From a virus, in the IMG/VR virus record IMGVR_UViG_3300031746_000008, positions 1-64,000 of that record: a stretch of 64,000 nt of DNA; one strand, given 5' to 3'. The notes under the pieces were generated by a model that was not told where the DNA came from, searched no databases, and worked only from the letters and a program-made list of their open reading frames with translations. This document shows, piece after piece, positions 1 through 6,731 of this stretch (position 1 is the stretch's first letter; each line of letters starts with the position of its first letter). Both the position numbers and the translations under genes were made by a program.

Positions 1-82
1 GTGGCCTGACAGAATAGTGATAGAAGAAGATAACGAGAACAGAGTTTCGATCCGTAATCAATCCGAATTAGTGATTGTTTAA
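1..82 (+). CDS. C-terminal end of an unidentified protein (partial)
   Basis: An open frame runs in from the left edge in frame 2 and ends at TAA 80-82, giving about 26 C-terminal residues (ends ELVIV). Nothing in it identifies a function. The terminator-like hairpin at 126-149 lies downstream, which fits the end of a transcription unit. Confidence 0.5.
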   Translation, partial: WPDRIVIEEDNENRVSIRNQSELVIV

Positions 83-125
83 TTGTCTTTTCGTGTGAGG
101 AATGTCCTCGCACTTTCCATGGGAC

Positions 126-149
126 GGGCAGAAATTCTGCCCATTTTTT
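126..149 (+). terminator. Rho-independent terminator-like hairpin before the Ubl gene
   Basis: GGGCAGA pairs with TCTGCCC around a 3-base loop (126-142) and is followed by a run of six T (144-149). This is a textbook intrinsic terminator for the upstream gene. It lies only 13 bases before the Ubl ATG, with the GGAG ribosome-binding site at 151-154 right after the T run. Ubl transcription must therefore either read through it or be attenuated by it, because no promoter fits between. Confidence 0.75.
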
Positions 150-162
150 AGGAGATGTAGTT

Positions 163-399
163 ATGTTGAATGTGACTCTTGTAACGAACAGTGGTCAAGG
201 TGTTCCCCGACAGCTTCAGGTTCGGGAAGGAACTAGTGTGGGCGAGATGCTCAACGTTAATTTTGATGGGCACGTTGAGGATTTCACGGTTAGTTGCCGA
301 CGTGATGGTTGTTCAGAAGTTGTTGATCTGGACGACGAGCTAGAGGACAACGACCGTATTTGCTTATCGCCGAGTAAAGTCGAAGGCGCTACTCTGTAG
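163..399 (+). CDS. Ubiquitin-like beta-grasp modifier (ThiS/MoaD/Ub-like)
   Basis: A 78-residue protein with a beta-grasp pattern: an N-terminal beta-hairpin (residues 2-20), a short helix (TSVGEML), and an acidic end reading DDELEDNDRICLSPSKVEG. The L-x-D-x-D-x-I and P-x-K-V-x-G end is typical of ThiS/MoaD-type sulfur carriers and prokaryotic Ubls. It ends G75-A-T-L instead of a bare GG, so a peptidase would need to remove three residues to expose Gly75. The JAMM protein at 3195 is the obvious candidate. The start follows GGAG by 8 bases. It heads a same-strand series with E2-, JAMM- and E1-like genes. Assignment rests on fold pattern plus neighbours. Modifier role is inferred; a sulfur-carrier role is the alternative. 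Confidence 0.75.
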   Translation: MLNVTLVTNSGQGVPRQLQVREGTSVGEMLNVNFDGHVEDFTVSCRRDGCSEVVDLDDELEDNDRICLSPSKVEGATL

Positions 400-414
400 T
401 TTGTAGGGTAGTAG

Positions 415-1176
415 TTATGGGGAGGGAGGGGGCAATTTCTCCTCCTTCCCCATTCCCTTTCTATATTTATATATTTTTTCTATTAAGTTCATAAATTCTT
501 CATGAGTATGATTATCTTTCATCCAATTGACTTCCCTGGAAACCCATACGATATTTGTTATATCACTAGCTCTTTCTGGAAAACGAGAAACGGGAAAACC
601 GTGGTCTATAGAATCGTTCTCTCCGAGAGTTAATTTTTCTCCAGTGTAGAAGCACTTATGGTCTTGTTTTTTCAATTTATTTAAAAGATCTACCCATAAA
701 CTGGTATCTCCGAGCCTACCAATAGCCCTAAGTTTTAGATAGTGTTCTAAACAAAGACGAGTTTTACTTTTCTTGCGACCGAAACATTCCAAAAATGGTT
801 CTTTGCCACACACAGTACATAAACCTGCGTTAACAAGTTTAATACATCTTTTCTTTGCTTTTGCTACTGATTCTTCTCTGTGAATCTCACAAAACCTACT
901 TTTGTCCAGCTTTGGATTTTTACAATTAGAAATATTACATTTTCCATCCAATTTTCTAATTTGATTTTTATTCCTTTGTCTTGCAGATGATTTAATTTGG
1001 CAACGAGAACATTGTTTATAGTCGGTATCTCTTTGTTTACCACAGCTAACACATATCCCATTTTTGTTTTGTTCTCTTCGTGTCATTTTTGTTTTTTCGT
1101 TATGTTTTATTCTACAAGAATCACAATGGCATTTTCCATCCGAATCTTTTTTACAAACTCTACATAGTCTGGGCAT
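415..1176 (-). CDS. HNH endonuclease with zinc-ribbon repeats (homing type)
   Basis: A 253-residue protein. The ATG at 1174-1176 is chosen over more upstream starts because GGAG lies just before it. Several C-x2-C pairs form zinc ribbons over the first 170 residues (CRVCKK, CVSCGKQ, CTVCGKE). The C-terminal third is an HNH-like nuclease: KCFYTGEKL, then NDSIDHGFPVSR, then a conserved ITNIVWVSREVN segment. It is antisense to the Ubl and E2 genes and resembles the gene at 2427-3125 in the same layout, so the two are paralogues invading the Ubl operon. A homing role is inferred from location and family. The last codons overlap the hairpin at 419-451. Confidence 0.8.
   Translation of the reverse strand: MPRLCRVCKKDSDGKCHCDSCRIKHNEKTKMTRREQNKNGICVSCGKQRDTDYKQCSRCQIKSSARQRNKNQIRKLDGKCNISNCKNPKLDKSRFCEIHREESVAKAKKRCIKLVNAGLCTVCGKEPFLECFGRKKSKTRLCLEHYLKLRAIGRLGDTSLWVDLLNKLKKQDHKCFYTGEKLTLGENDSIDHGFPVSRFPERASDITNIVWVSREVNWMKDNHTHEEFMNLIEKIYKYRKGMGKEEKLPPPSP
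419..451. terminator. GC-rich hairpin between convergent Ubl and HNH genes
   Basis: GGGGAGGGAGG pairs with CCTCCTTCCCC (11 base pairs, one G-T) around an 11-base loop. It lies 19 bases after the Ubl stop and inside the last codons of the antisense HNH gene. The downstream + strand sequence is pyrimidine-rich but lacks a strict T run. It may end transcription of either gene. Confidence 0.45.
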
Positions 1177-1196
1177 AAAATTTCTCCTTCTACGTA

Positions 1197-1207
1197 TTAA
1201 TACACAA
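1197..1207 (-). promoter_or_regulatory. TTGTGTATTAA promoter-like element for the antisense HNH gene
   Basis: On the minus strand this reads TTGTGTATTAA, about 20 bases upstream of the HNH start at 1176. It belongs to a motif (TTGTGTATAAT-like) also found before the minus-strand genes starting at 3125, 38371 and 21671. The -10 match here is weaker than elsewhere. Confidence 0.4.
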
Positions 1208-1237
1208 AAGTAAAATAGTGTTTTTAAGGATTTTAAT

Positions 1238-2437
1238 ATGAATAAATTAGGTTTAGTGGAAACAAACAAACAAATGGCTAAAATAGCTATCTTAATAAGA
1301 AACCAGATACTTTCGCTAACAAATAAAATATCCACAACGACACAACATAAAAAAAATATACAAAATATTGAATATATATTAGAAAATATAAAAAAACAAG
1401 ATAGACTAAAAAATAAGGCTTTTGAAAAAAACTGGTTCTTAGCAGCAAAAAGGCTTGAATATGGAGAAAATGGAACAATTCAGAGTTTTATGAACAAAAT
1501 TGTTGATAACGCAGAAAAAGTAAGTACGTATATTGACGACTTTTATAATCCACCAAATTTTTATCTTCCATCATTTTCAGAAATTATGAAAGATATACAA
1601 GCAACAAAAAAAACATTCCCATCTTTATCATATAAAGATCATATTCTATCGGTGAAAACTAATAAAATAACATTATCTGACGGCGATAATGAAATAGAAT
1701 TAGGAGATTTTAAAATTTGTTTTAATCTAGACACAAGATTTGATTCTAGATTAGACAACATATTAGAAATAAAAGCGTTGAACCCTAATCCTGCGAATGG
1801 GCGTTCGGGAATAACCCATCCACACGTTGATGACGAGCGTTTATGTGCAGGAGACGGTGACTCACTTATTCGTCAAGCTCTCCAACAGGGAAGAATAGAA
1901 GATGCTTTTAAATTAGTTCTTTTAGTATTAGACAATTATAATGAAGAATCTCCTTATGTTCATTTGTATGAATGGAACGGAGAAGTTTATTGCTGTGATG
2001 AATGCGGAGCAGATGATTTAACAGAAGACACTATTTATTCCTGTGAATCTTGTGATAGCGTCCTTTGCGAGAATTGTTGTATTAGTTGTGAAAATTGTTC
2101 TGGATCAACTTGTGCGAAATGCGCCAACATCTGTGGTCGATGCGAGAATATCTCTTGCGAAAGGTGCTCAGAAAACAATACTTGCAAAGATTGTGGCGAA
2201 ACGGTTTGTATAAACTGCATGGAAACATGCAATTCTTGTGGTAAAAACAGATGTTCAGGATGCTTAGAAGAATGCGGTTCGTGCAATAATAAAATTTGTA
2301 ATGAATGTAAGGTAGAGTGCGAAGAATGCTCGACAGAAATGTGTGGTGATTGTTTGATGAAGTGCGAAAATTGTAATAAAATCTTGTGCGCCGAATGTAA
2401 TGAGAAAGATTCTTGTAATATGTTTGCTAAAGTTTAA
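1238..2437 (+). CDS. E2-like ubiquitin-conjugating protein with tandem cysteine beads
   Basis: A 399-residue protein. Residues 1-115 are charged and probably helical. Residues 150-250 carry an E2/UBC signature: NPNPANGRSGI, then H194-P-H-V, then L-C203-A-G-D-G, followed by a helix and YNEESPYVHLYEWNGE. Cys203, nine residues after His194, is the expected thioester cysteine. The tail (252-387) is cysteine-rich, with eight copies of C-x2-C-x4-C-x2-C at residues 269, 284, 299, 316, 331, 346, 361 and 376, an almost exact 15-residue period. These are probably zinc-binding and could act as an E3-like or substrate-binding arm. Starts at ATG 1238 after AAGGA. Lies between Ubl and JAMM genes and is flanked by two antisense HNH genes. 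E2 activity is inferred. Confidence 0.75.
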   Translation: MNKLGLVETNKQMAKIAILIRNQILSLTNKISTTTQHKKNIQNIEYILENIKKQDRLKNKAFEKNWFLAAKRLEYGENGTIQSFMNKIVDNAEKVSTYIDDFYNPPNFYLPSFSEIMKDIQATKKTFPSLSYKDHILSVKTNKITLSDGDNEIELGDFKICFNLDTRFDSRLDNILEIKALNPNPANGRSGITHPHVDDERLCAGDGDSLIRQALQQGRIEDAFKLVLLVLDNYNEESPYVHLYEWNGEVYCCDECGADDLTEDTIYSCESCDSVLCENCCISCENCSGSTCAKCANICGRCENISCERCSENNTCKDCGETVCINCMETCNSCGKNRCSGCLEECGSCNNKICNECKVECEECSTEMCGDCLMKCENCNKILCAECNEKDSCNMFAKV

Positions 2438-3125
2438 GATGGTCGTGGATTTTTTTGATTAGAATTTTAAATTCTTCTTCTGTGTGATCCCATTTCATTT
2501 TATTAACGTCTCTACTCACCCATTGCAAATTTTTAATCTCTCTTTTAAGTTCTGGAAATTTCCCAGAAGGTAAAATGTGATCTATAGAGTCGTTTGTCCC
2601 GATAATAATTTTATCTCCGGTATATGGACAAATATATTTTTGTTTCTCAAGTATCTGTAATAGATCTTTATAAAAGGTTTTTGATCCAAGATTATTTAAC
2701 GAACAATTTTTTAGATGGCAATCAGAACACCAGATTATATTTTCAAGTGATTTATTTTTCCCACATAGGGTGCATAAACCAAGATCCTTTAATCGGGAGT
2801 GTCTCAACTCAGTAGTTTTTCTGCGAATATCTACGCACGCTCTACAACATTTAAATCCCTCGTCGGGTGGTCTTTGGCCGCAAAGAACACATAAATTATT
2901 ATTAAATCTTTTTAATCTAACTCTTTTGTCTTTTTCAACAATATAAACCACACATTTTTTACAACACTTATTTCCTTCGGCAGGTTTATCTCCACATTTT
3001 GGACAAAGATTTTTAGATAATCTTTCATTATAAATATATTTCTGTTTTTCATTTTCTTTCTTTCGGCAAGATTTGCATCTACTTTTTTCACTTTTATTAC
3101 CACAAATATGACATTTCTTGTTCAT
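2427..3125 (-). CDS. HNH endonuclease with zinc-ribbon repeats (homing type)
   Basis: A 232-residue protein; ATG 3123-3125 is preceded by AAAGGAGA. Repeated zinc ribbons (CHICGNK, CPKCGDKP, CVLCGQRP, CTLCGKN) fill the first 150 residues. The nuclease end has ICPYTGDK, NDSIDHILPSGKFPE and LQWVSRDVNKMK, closely matching the gene at 415-1176. It is antisense between the E2 and JAMM genes, and its last codons overlap the E2 stop by about 11 bases. A selfish homing role is likely. Confidence 0.8.
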   Translation of the reverse strand: MNKKCHICGNKSEKSRCKSCRKKENEKQKYIYNERLSKNLCPKCGDKPAEGNKCCKKCVVYIVEKDKRVRLKRFNNNLCVLCGQRPPDEGFKCCRACVDIRRKTTELRHSRLKDLGLCTLCGKNKSLENIIWCSDCHLKNCSLNNLGSKTFYKDLLQILEKQKYICPYTGDKIIIGTNDSIDHILPSGKFPELKREIKNLQWVSRDVNKMKWDHTEEEFKILIKKIHDHLKL

Positions 3126-3156
3126 GCGAGTCTCCTTTACAAACAATTCTAAGTGG

Positions 3157-3167
3157 TTTATACACAA
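3157..3167 (-). promoter_or_regulatory. TTGTGTATAAA promoter-like element
   Basis: On the minus strand this reads TTGTGTATAAA, with its -10-like TATAAA about 32 bases upstream of the HNH start at 3125. It matches the element before TnpA (38400-38410) in 10 of 11 positions. Confidence 0.5.
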
Positions 3168-3194
3168 TCATGGGAAATTTTTTGGAGAAAATAA

Positions 3195-4124
3195 ATGGAA
3201 TTTTTGGAACCGAAACTAAATAGAAGCGGGGTTCTAAGGTTTACAGCATACGCTTTTGCCAAAATAAAGTATATGCGAGACAAAGGAAGTACGGAAATTG
3301 GAGGATATGGAATATGTGAAACCGATGATCCGCTTTTAATAAATGACTTTAAACTTGTTAAGCAACAATGTACTGGAGCCACGGTTGAACTGGATACCGA
3401 GGATTCTATGAAATTTGTCGAGGACATGGTAGACAAAGGGTTCTCGCCGTGGGCTTTTCAAAATGTCTGGATTCACACGCATCCATCCAATTGCCCGAAA
3501 CCTAGTTTGGTCGATGAGGCGAACTTCGACAAGAACTTTAGCCATCCGGCGTGTGCGATATTTTATATTCTGGCAAGAGGTGGTGATAGTTATACTCGTA
3601 TGAGATTTAATACTCCACCTGGAATAGATGTCGAGATTCAATCAGAAACCGATTACAGTGTCCCATTCCCCGCCAGCGACCACGAAAGTTGGAAAAAGGA
3701 GTATGAAGAAAAGGTTTCTGAAGTGAAATATCCTATTGTTATGATGGGAGATGGTGATTCTAGTCTGAACTGGATTAATAAATTGAGAGAAACTTACGAC
3801 CATGTTTATCCTAACGGAACTACGGCGCAAACGATGCAAGAATTGTGTGATGAAAAGGATGAAATGGACGAAAATTTAGAAATGTTTTGGTGTCCAAAAG
3901 AAAATGTTTGTTGGTTTTGGAATGAAGAAGAAGATGATTATTGGAAGTATGATCCGGATTCGAAAAGATTTTATGATGAAAACGACAATCAAGTAACATT
4001 TAAAAATATTCCCAAAGAATGTGAATTATCAGAAATTATTAGGTTCGCTCAAGAAAATTTTAATGCAACAAGTTCATTTTTGAACGAGACGCAAGACATT
4101 GAATATTGTATGGCAGAAGAATAA
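3195..4124 (+). CDS. JAMM/JAB-family metalloprotease (deubiquitinase-like)
   Basis: A 309-residue protein. The full JAMM zinc site is visible: Glu34 in STEIGGYG, then H94-T-H96-P, seven residues, S104-x2-D107. Residues 10-150 form the MPN/JAB domain. The C-terminal half is acidic and aromatic (WCPKENVCWFWN) and is not recognised. In bacterial and phage Ubl systems such enzymes trim Ubl tails or remove Ubl from targets. Here it would be expected to trim the A-T-L tail of the 78-residue Ubl. It shares the strand with the Ubl, E2 and E1 genes. Start ATG at 3195 follows GGAG. Metalloprotease assignment is strong; substrate is inferred. Confidence 0.88.
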   Translation: MEFLEPKLNRSGVLRFTAYAFAKIKYMRDKGSTEIGGYGICETDDPLLINDFKLVKQQCTGATVELDTEDSMKFVEDMVDKGFSPWAFQNVWIHTHPSNCPKPSLVDEANFDKNFSHPACAIFYILARGGDSYTRMRFNTPPGIDVEIQSETDYSVPFPASDHESWKKEYEEKVSEVKYPIVMMGDGDSSLNWINKLRETYDHVYPNGTTAQTMQELCDEKDEMDENLEMFWCPKENVCWFWNEEEDDYWKYDPDSKRFYDENDNQVTFKNIPKECELSEIIRFAQENFNATSSFLNETQDIEYCMAEE

Positions 4125-4148
4125 ATATCTGGGGAGATGATAATAAAT

Positions 4149-4823
4149 ATGTCCGCATTTGTTAATTTAATTGGGAAAAGATTTGGTCGATTGGTTGTTA
4201 TTGGAAGAGTAGAGAATGATAAATATAACAAAATAAGATATTTGTGTAAATGTGATTGTGGCGAAGAGAAAACGATTCTCAGAAATAGTCTTGTGTCCAA
4301 ACGAACAGTAAGTTGCGGATGTTTACAAAAAGAAAGGGCAAAATCGGTTAACGCAAAGCACAATCACACAAGAAGTCCAATATATAGCGTTTGGCAAAAT
4401 ATGATACAGAGATGTAATAATTATAGAAATAAGCAATATAAAGATTATGGCAAAAGAAAAATAAAAGTTTGTTATAGGTGGTCGAATAAAAATACAAACG
4501 GATTTGAAAATTTCCTAAAAGATATGGGATATCCACCCACCAATAAACATCAAATAGACCGAATAGATAACAACAAAGGCTATTATAAAGAAAATTGTAG
4601 GTGGGTTTTACCCAAAATTAATTGTAGAAACAAAAGAAATAATCACACATTAAAATATAACAATAAAGAACAATGTATCACGGACTGGTCAGAAACCACT
4701 GGGATAAATAAAAAAACAATTAAATCAAGAATAGAAAGAGGTTGGTCTCCAGAAAAGACACTAACAACGCCCGTCAGAAAAATAAAAAGAAAAATAAAAA
4801 ATATAAGAAGTAGAAGAAGTTGA
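4149..4823 (+). CDS. HNH/AP2-type homing endonuclease, JAMM-E1 gap copy
   Basis: A 224-residue member of the phage HNH/AP2-like family seen repeatedly in this window. Order of features: N-terminal G-K-R-F-G-R-L; a zinc site from C-K-C-D-C-G and S-C-G-C; a W-x2-M-x2-R-C helix; an AP2-like stretch ending K-V-C-Y-R-W; a degenerate HNH core IDRIDNNKGYYKENCRW; a basic NKRNN; and a C-terminal TPVRK motif. The start at 4149 is preferred over 4137 because GGGGAG at 4131-4136 leaves 12 bases before it and none before 4137. It separates the JAMM gene from the 81-residue gene. Nuclease activity and homing are inferred from the family and its spread. Confidence 0.8.
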   Translation: MSAFVNLIGKRFGRLVVIGRVENDKYNKIRYLCKCDCGEEKTILRNSLVSKRTVSCGCLQKERAKSVNAKHNHTRSPIYSVWQNMIQRCNNYRNKQYKDYGKRKIKVCYRWSNKNTNGFENFLKDMGYPPTNKHQIDRIDNNKGYYKENCRWVLPKINCRNKRNNHTLKYNNKEQCITDWSETTGINKKTIKSRIERGWSPEKTLTTPVRKIKRKIKNIRSRRS

Positions 4824-4843
4824 ACCGTACCAGGAGACGACAA

Positions 4844-5089
4844 ATGTATAGATTAGTAATTACTTACGAAGGCTATAACGAAGCTTTCGACAACCTAATA
4901 AGGAAAACTGTTTCCTCAAAAGAAATAGGAAGTGGCTATGGAATGGGCGAAAGAGATATATCTTTTGAATTTAAAACATTAAAGGAGTTAATTGGTGCGG
5001 GTAGACGAGTAGAAAATAATAAAAAACTAAAAAGGAAAGTAGAAGTTTTGGCATATAACGATGATAATAAAGTCAAATTACCAAGATAA
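4844..5089 (+). CDS. Small conserved-looking protein of the Ubl locus, unknown
   Basis: An 81-residue protein, chosen from ATG 4844 because GGAG at 4831-4834 is well placed. Predicted mixed alpha/beta: MYRLVITYEGYNEAF, a glycine-rich GSGYGMGERD turn, then a basic end (LKRKVEVL). It has no recognised motif. It lies 11 bases before the E1-like gene and downstream of the JAMM gene, so it may be an accessory part of the conjugation pathway. Role unknown. Confidence 0.6.
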   Translation: MYRLVITYEGYNEAFDNLIRKTVSSKEIGSGYGMGERDISFEFKTLKELIGAGRRVENNKKLKRKVEVLAYNDDNKVKLPR

Positions 5090-5100
5090 GGAGAATTAAC

Positions 5101-5769
5101 ATGTCGGTAGCCACAATAGATTTAACCAATAGAGATATTAGACAACGCGAACTAGTTCCAGCAGAAAAACTAAAAAACTTGAGTACAATGATTATCGGGG
5201 TTGGCGCGATAGGAAGGAACCTTGCTATACAATTATCGGCTATAGGAGTACAAAAATTAAAGATTGTTGATTTTGATACTGTTGCTGTTGAGAACCTCGC
5301 CACACAAGGCTTCTTCGAGGAGGATTTGGGCAAACCGAAAGTTGAGGCAGTAATGGAATTGTGCAAAAGTATCAATTCTGGAATATCAATTGAATCAAAG
5401 AATATGAAATTTAACAATAGCATATTTCAAGGGGGCGTGGTCTTCGTTTGTGTGGACAGCATTGGCGTTAGGAAAGAAATATTCAATGGGATATGTAATA
5501 AATGTGATTTATTTATTGATGGTCGCATGTCCGCAGAATATATGAGAATTCTAGCCGTAAGTGACCTGGAATCTAAAGAATACTATGAAAAACAATTTTT
5601 TACACAAGAAGAAGCGTATGTCGGAAGTTGCACGGCGAAATCTACTATATATGCAGCATCAACGGCAGCTAGTATTATGGTTGCCCAATTTTGTAGGTGG
5701 ATGAGAGATATTCCAATCGAAAAAGAAGTATGTATAAATTTACTCAGTATGGAAATGCGGTGTTTATAG
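5101..5769 (+). CDS. ThiF/MoeB/E1-like Ubl-activating enzyme
   Basis: A 222-residue single adenylation domain. The nucleotide site GVGAIG (residues 33-38) follows a hydrophobic strand, and Arg39-Asn40 follows it. Next come IVDFDTVAVENLATQG (the E1-type D-x-D-x-V-x2-x-N-L) and Lys78/Lys80. A later SCTAKSTIYAA segment has Cys177, a candidate thioester cysteine, in the place seen in JAB-associated bacterial E1s. There is no zinc C-x2-C pair and no rhodanese or extra Cys domain, so it is a minimal E1. Strong RBS AAGGAG at 5088-5093. It should adenylate the Ubl C-terminus and pass it to Cys203 of the E2-like protein. Activity is inferred. Confidence 0.85.
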   Translation: MSVATIDLTNRDIRQRELVPAEKLKNLSTMIIGVGAIGRNLAIQLSAIGVQKLKIVDFDTVAVENLATQGFFEEDLGKPKVEAVMELCKSINSGISIESKNMKFNNSIFQGGVVFVCVDSIGVRKEIFNGICNKCDLFIDGRMSAEYMRILAVSDLESKEYYEKQFFTQEEAYVGSCTAKSTIYAASTAASIMVAQFCRWMRDIPIEKEVCINLLSMEMRCL

Positions 5770-5779
5770 GAGTATATAA

Positions 5780-6439
5780 TTGCCTAAGTTCGTTGATTTA
5801 ATTGGCCAAATTTTTGGAAGATTGACGGTCATTAAAAAAACAAATAACAAAGATAATAAAAGTATGTGGATATGTCTATGTAGCTGTGGAAATAGGGTTT
5901 TTGTTAATAGCGGACATCTTTTGTCTGGAAATACAAAAAGTTGCGGATGTTTAAATAAAGAAAATAAATTTAAGCACGGTCACGCCCAGGGTGGAAAAGA
6001 ATCACGAACACACAGGATATGGAAAAATATGTTAAGTAGATGCAATAATCCTAATTCTCTATATTATGAACATTATGGAGGAAGAGGAATTACTGTCTGT
6101 TGTCGTTGGTCTAATAAAAATCAAAAAGGTGTGGGTTTTAAAAATTTTCTTAAGGATATGGGAGAATGCCCAGGCGACAAACATCAAATAGATAGAAAAA
6201 ATAATAGTAAGGGATATTTTAAGAAAAATTGCCGTTGGGTTTTATCAAAAGGAAACAATAGAAATAGAAGAAATAATATATTAATTCCCTTAGACGAAAA
6301 ACTTTGTCTATTAATAGAACTGGCAGAGAAATATGGAATAAACAAATATACATTGAAATATAGGCTGGCGGCTGGCTGGCCGACTAAAGATGCTTTAATG
6401 ACCCCGGCAAGAAAATATAAAAAGAGAAAAAGGAAATGA
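5780..6439 (+). CDS. HNH/AP2-type homing endonuclease with TTG start
   Basis: A 219-residue relative of the gene at 4149. It starts at TTG 5780, seven bases after AGGAG at 5768-5772, and no ATG fits better. Zinc cysteines CLCSCG and SCGC are intact. The core reads HQIDRKNNSKGYF then NCRW, and it ends in TPARKYKKRKRK. It follows the E1 stop by 10 bases and overlaps the next gene by 4 bases (ATGA), so it closes the Ubl locus. Confidence 0.8.
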   Translation: MPKFVDLIGQIFGRLTVIKKTNNKDNKSMWICLCSCGNRVFVNSGHLLSGNTKSCGCLNKENKFKHGHAQGGKESRTHRIWKNMLSRCNNPNSLYYEHYGGRGITVCCRWSNKNQKGVGFKNFLKDMGECPGDKHQIDRKNNSKGYFKKNCRWVLSKGNNRNRRNNILIPLDEKLCLLIELAEKYGINKYTLKYRLAAGWPTKDALMTPARKYKKRKRK

Positions 6440-6729
6440 TTATAATTTTAATATGTGTGTGGTCTTTTATAGATTTATTTTTGACTTGTCTCTTTTGTAA
6501 CAATGATAAGTTTTTTGAGCTTAACCCCATCGCCAGATTTTTGATATCAAAAGGATTAGAAAATTTAATCTTTTTTAAGATAATTGCGACAGCAATGGTA
6601 TGTTTAATGTACGCCCATTTTTTAGACATTAAAAAAGAATATAAAAGACCTTTAATAATTGCATTTTCGTTTGTCGTTATTATTTGGGGATTTTATTGGA
6701 TAAATTTCTTGATAACCATATGGGGATAA
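6436..6729 (+). CDS. Small integral membrane protein (DUF5658-like)
   Basis: A 97-residue protein with three hydrophobic segments (residues 1-20, about 45-62, 74-95) and an ELNPIARFL motif after the first. A D-x3-T followed by N-P motif between helices is typical of DUF5658-like membrane proteins. Translationally coupled to the preceding homing gene. Function unknown. Confidence 0.55.
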   Translation: MIIILICVWSFIDLFLTCLFCNNDKFFELNPIARFLISKGLENLIFFKIIATAMVCLMYAHFLDIKKEYKRPLIIAFSFVVIIWGFYWINFLITIWG

Positions 6730-6731
6730 AA

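Noticed and set aside
864-1061. Alternative frame inside the antisense HNH gene
   Set aside because: No RBS and no motifs; the HNH/zinc-ribbon frame explains the region.
2035-2286. An open frame antisense to the E2 cysteine-bead region
   Set aside because: It is produced by the repeated cysteine codons on the other strand; the + strand protein has clear domain logic.
163-5769. Reading the Ubl locus as a host defence island (Bil-type) carried by a prophage
   Set aside because: No integrase, attachment site or host genes are seen, and the flanking genes are lytic-type replication and nucleotide genes. A phage-owned pathway fits better, but this is inference.
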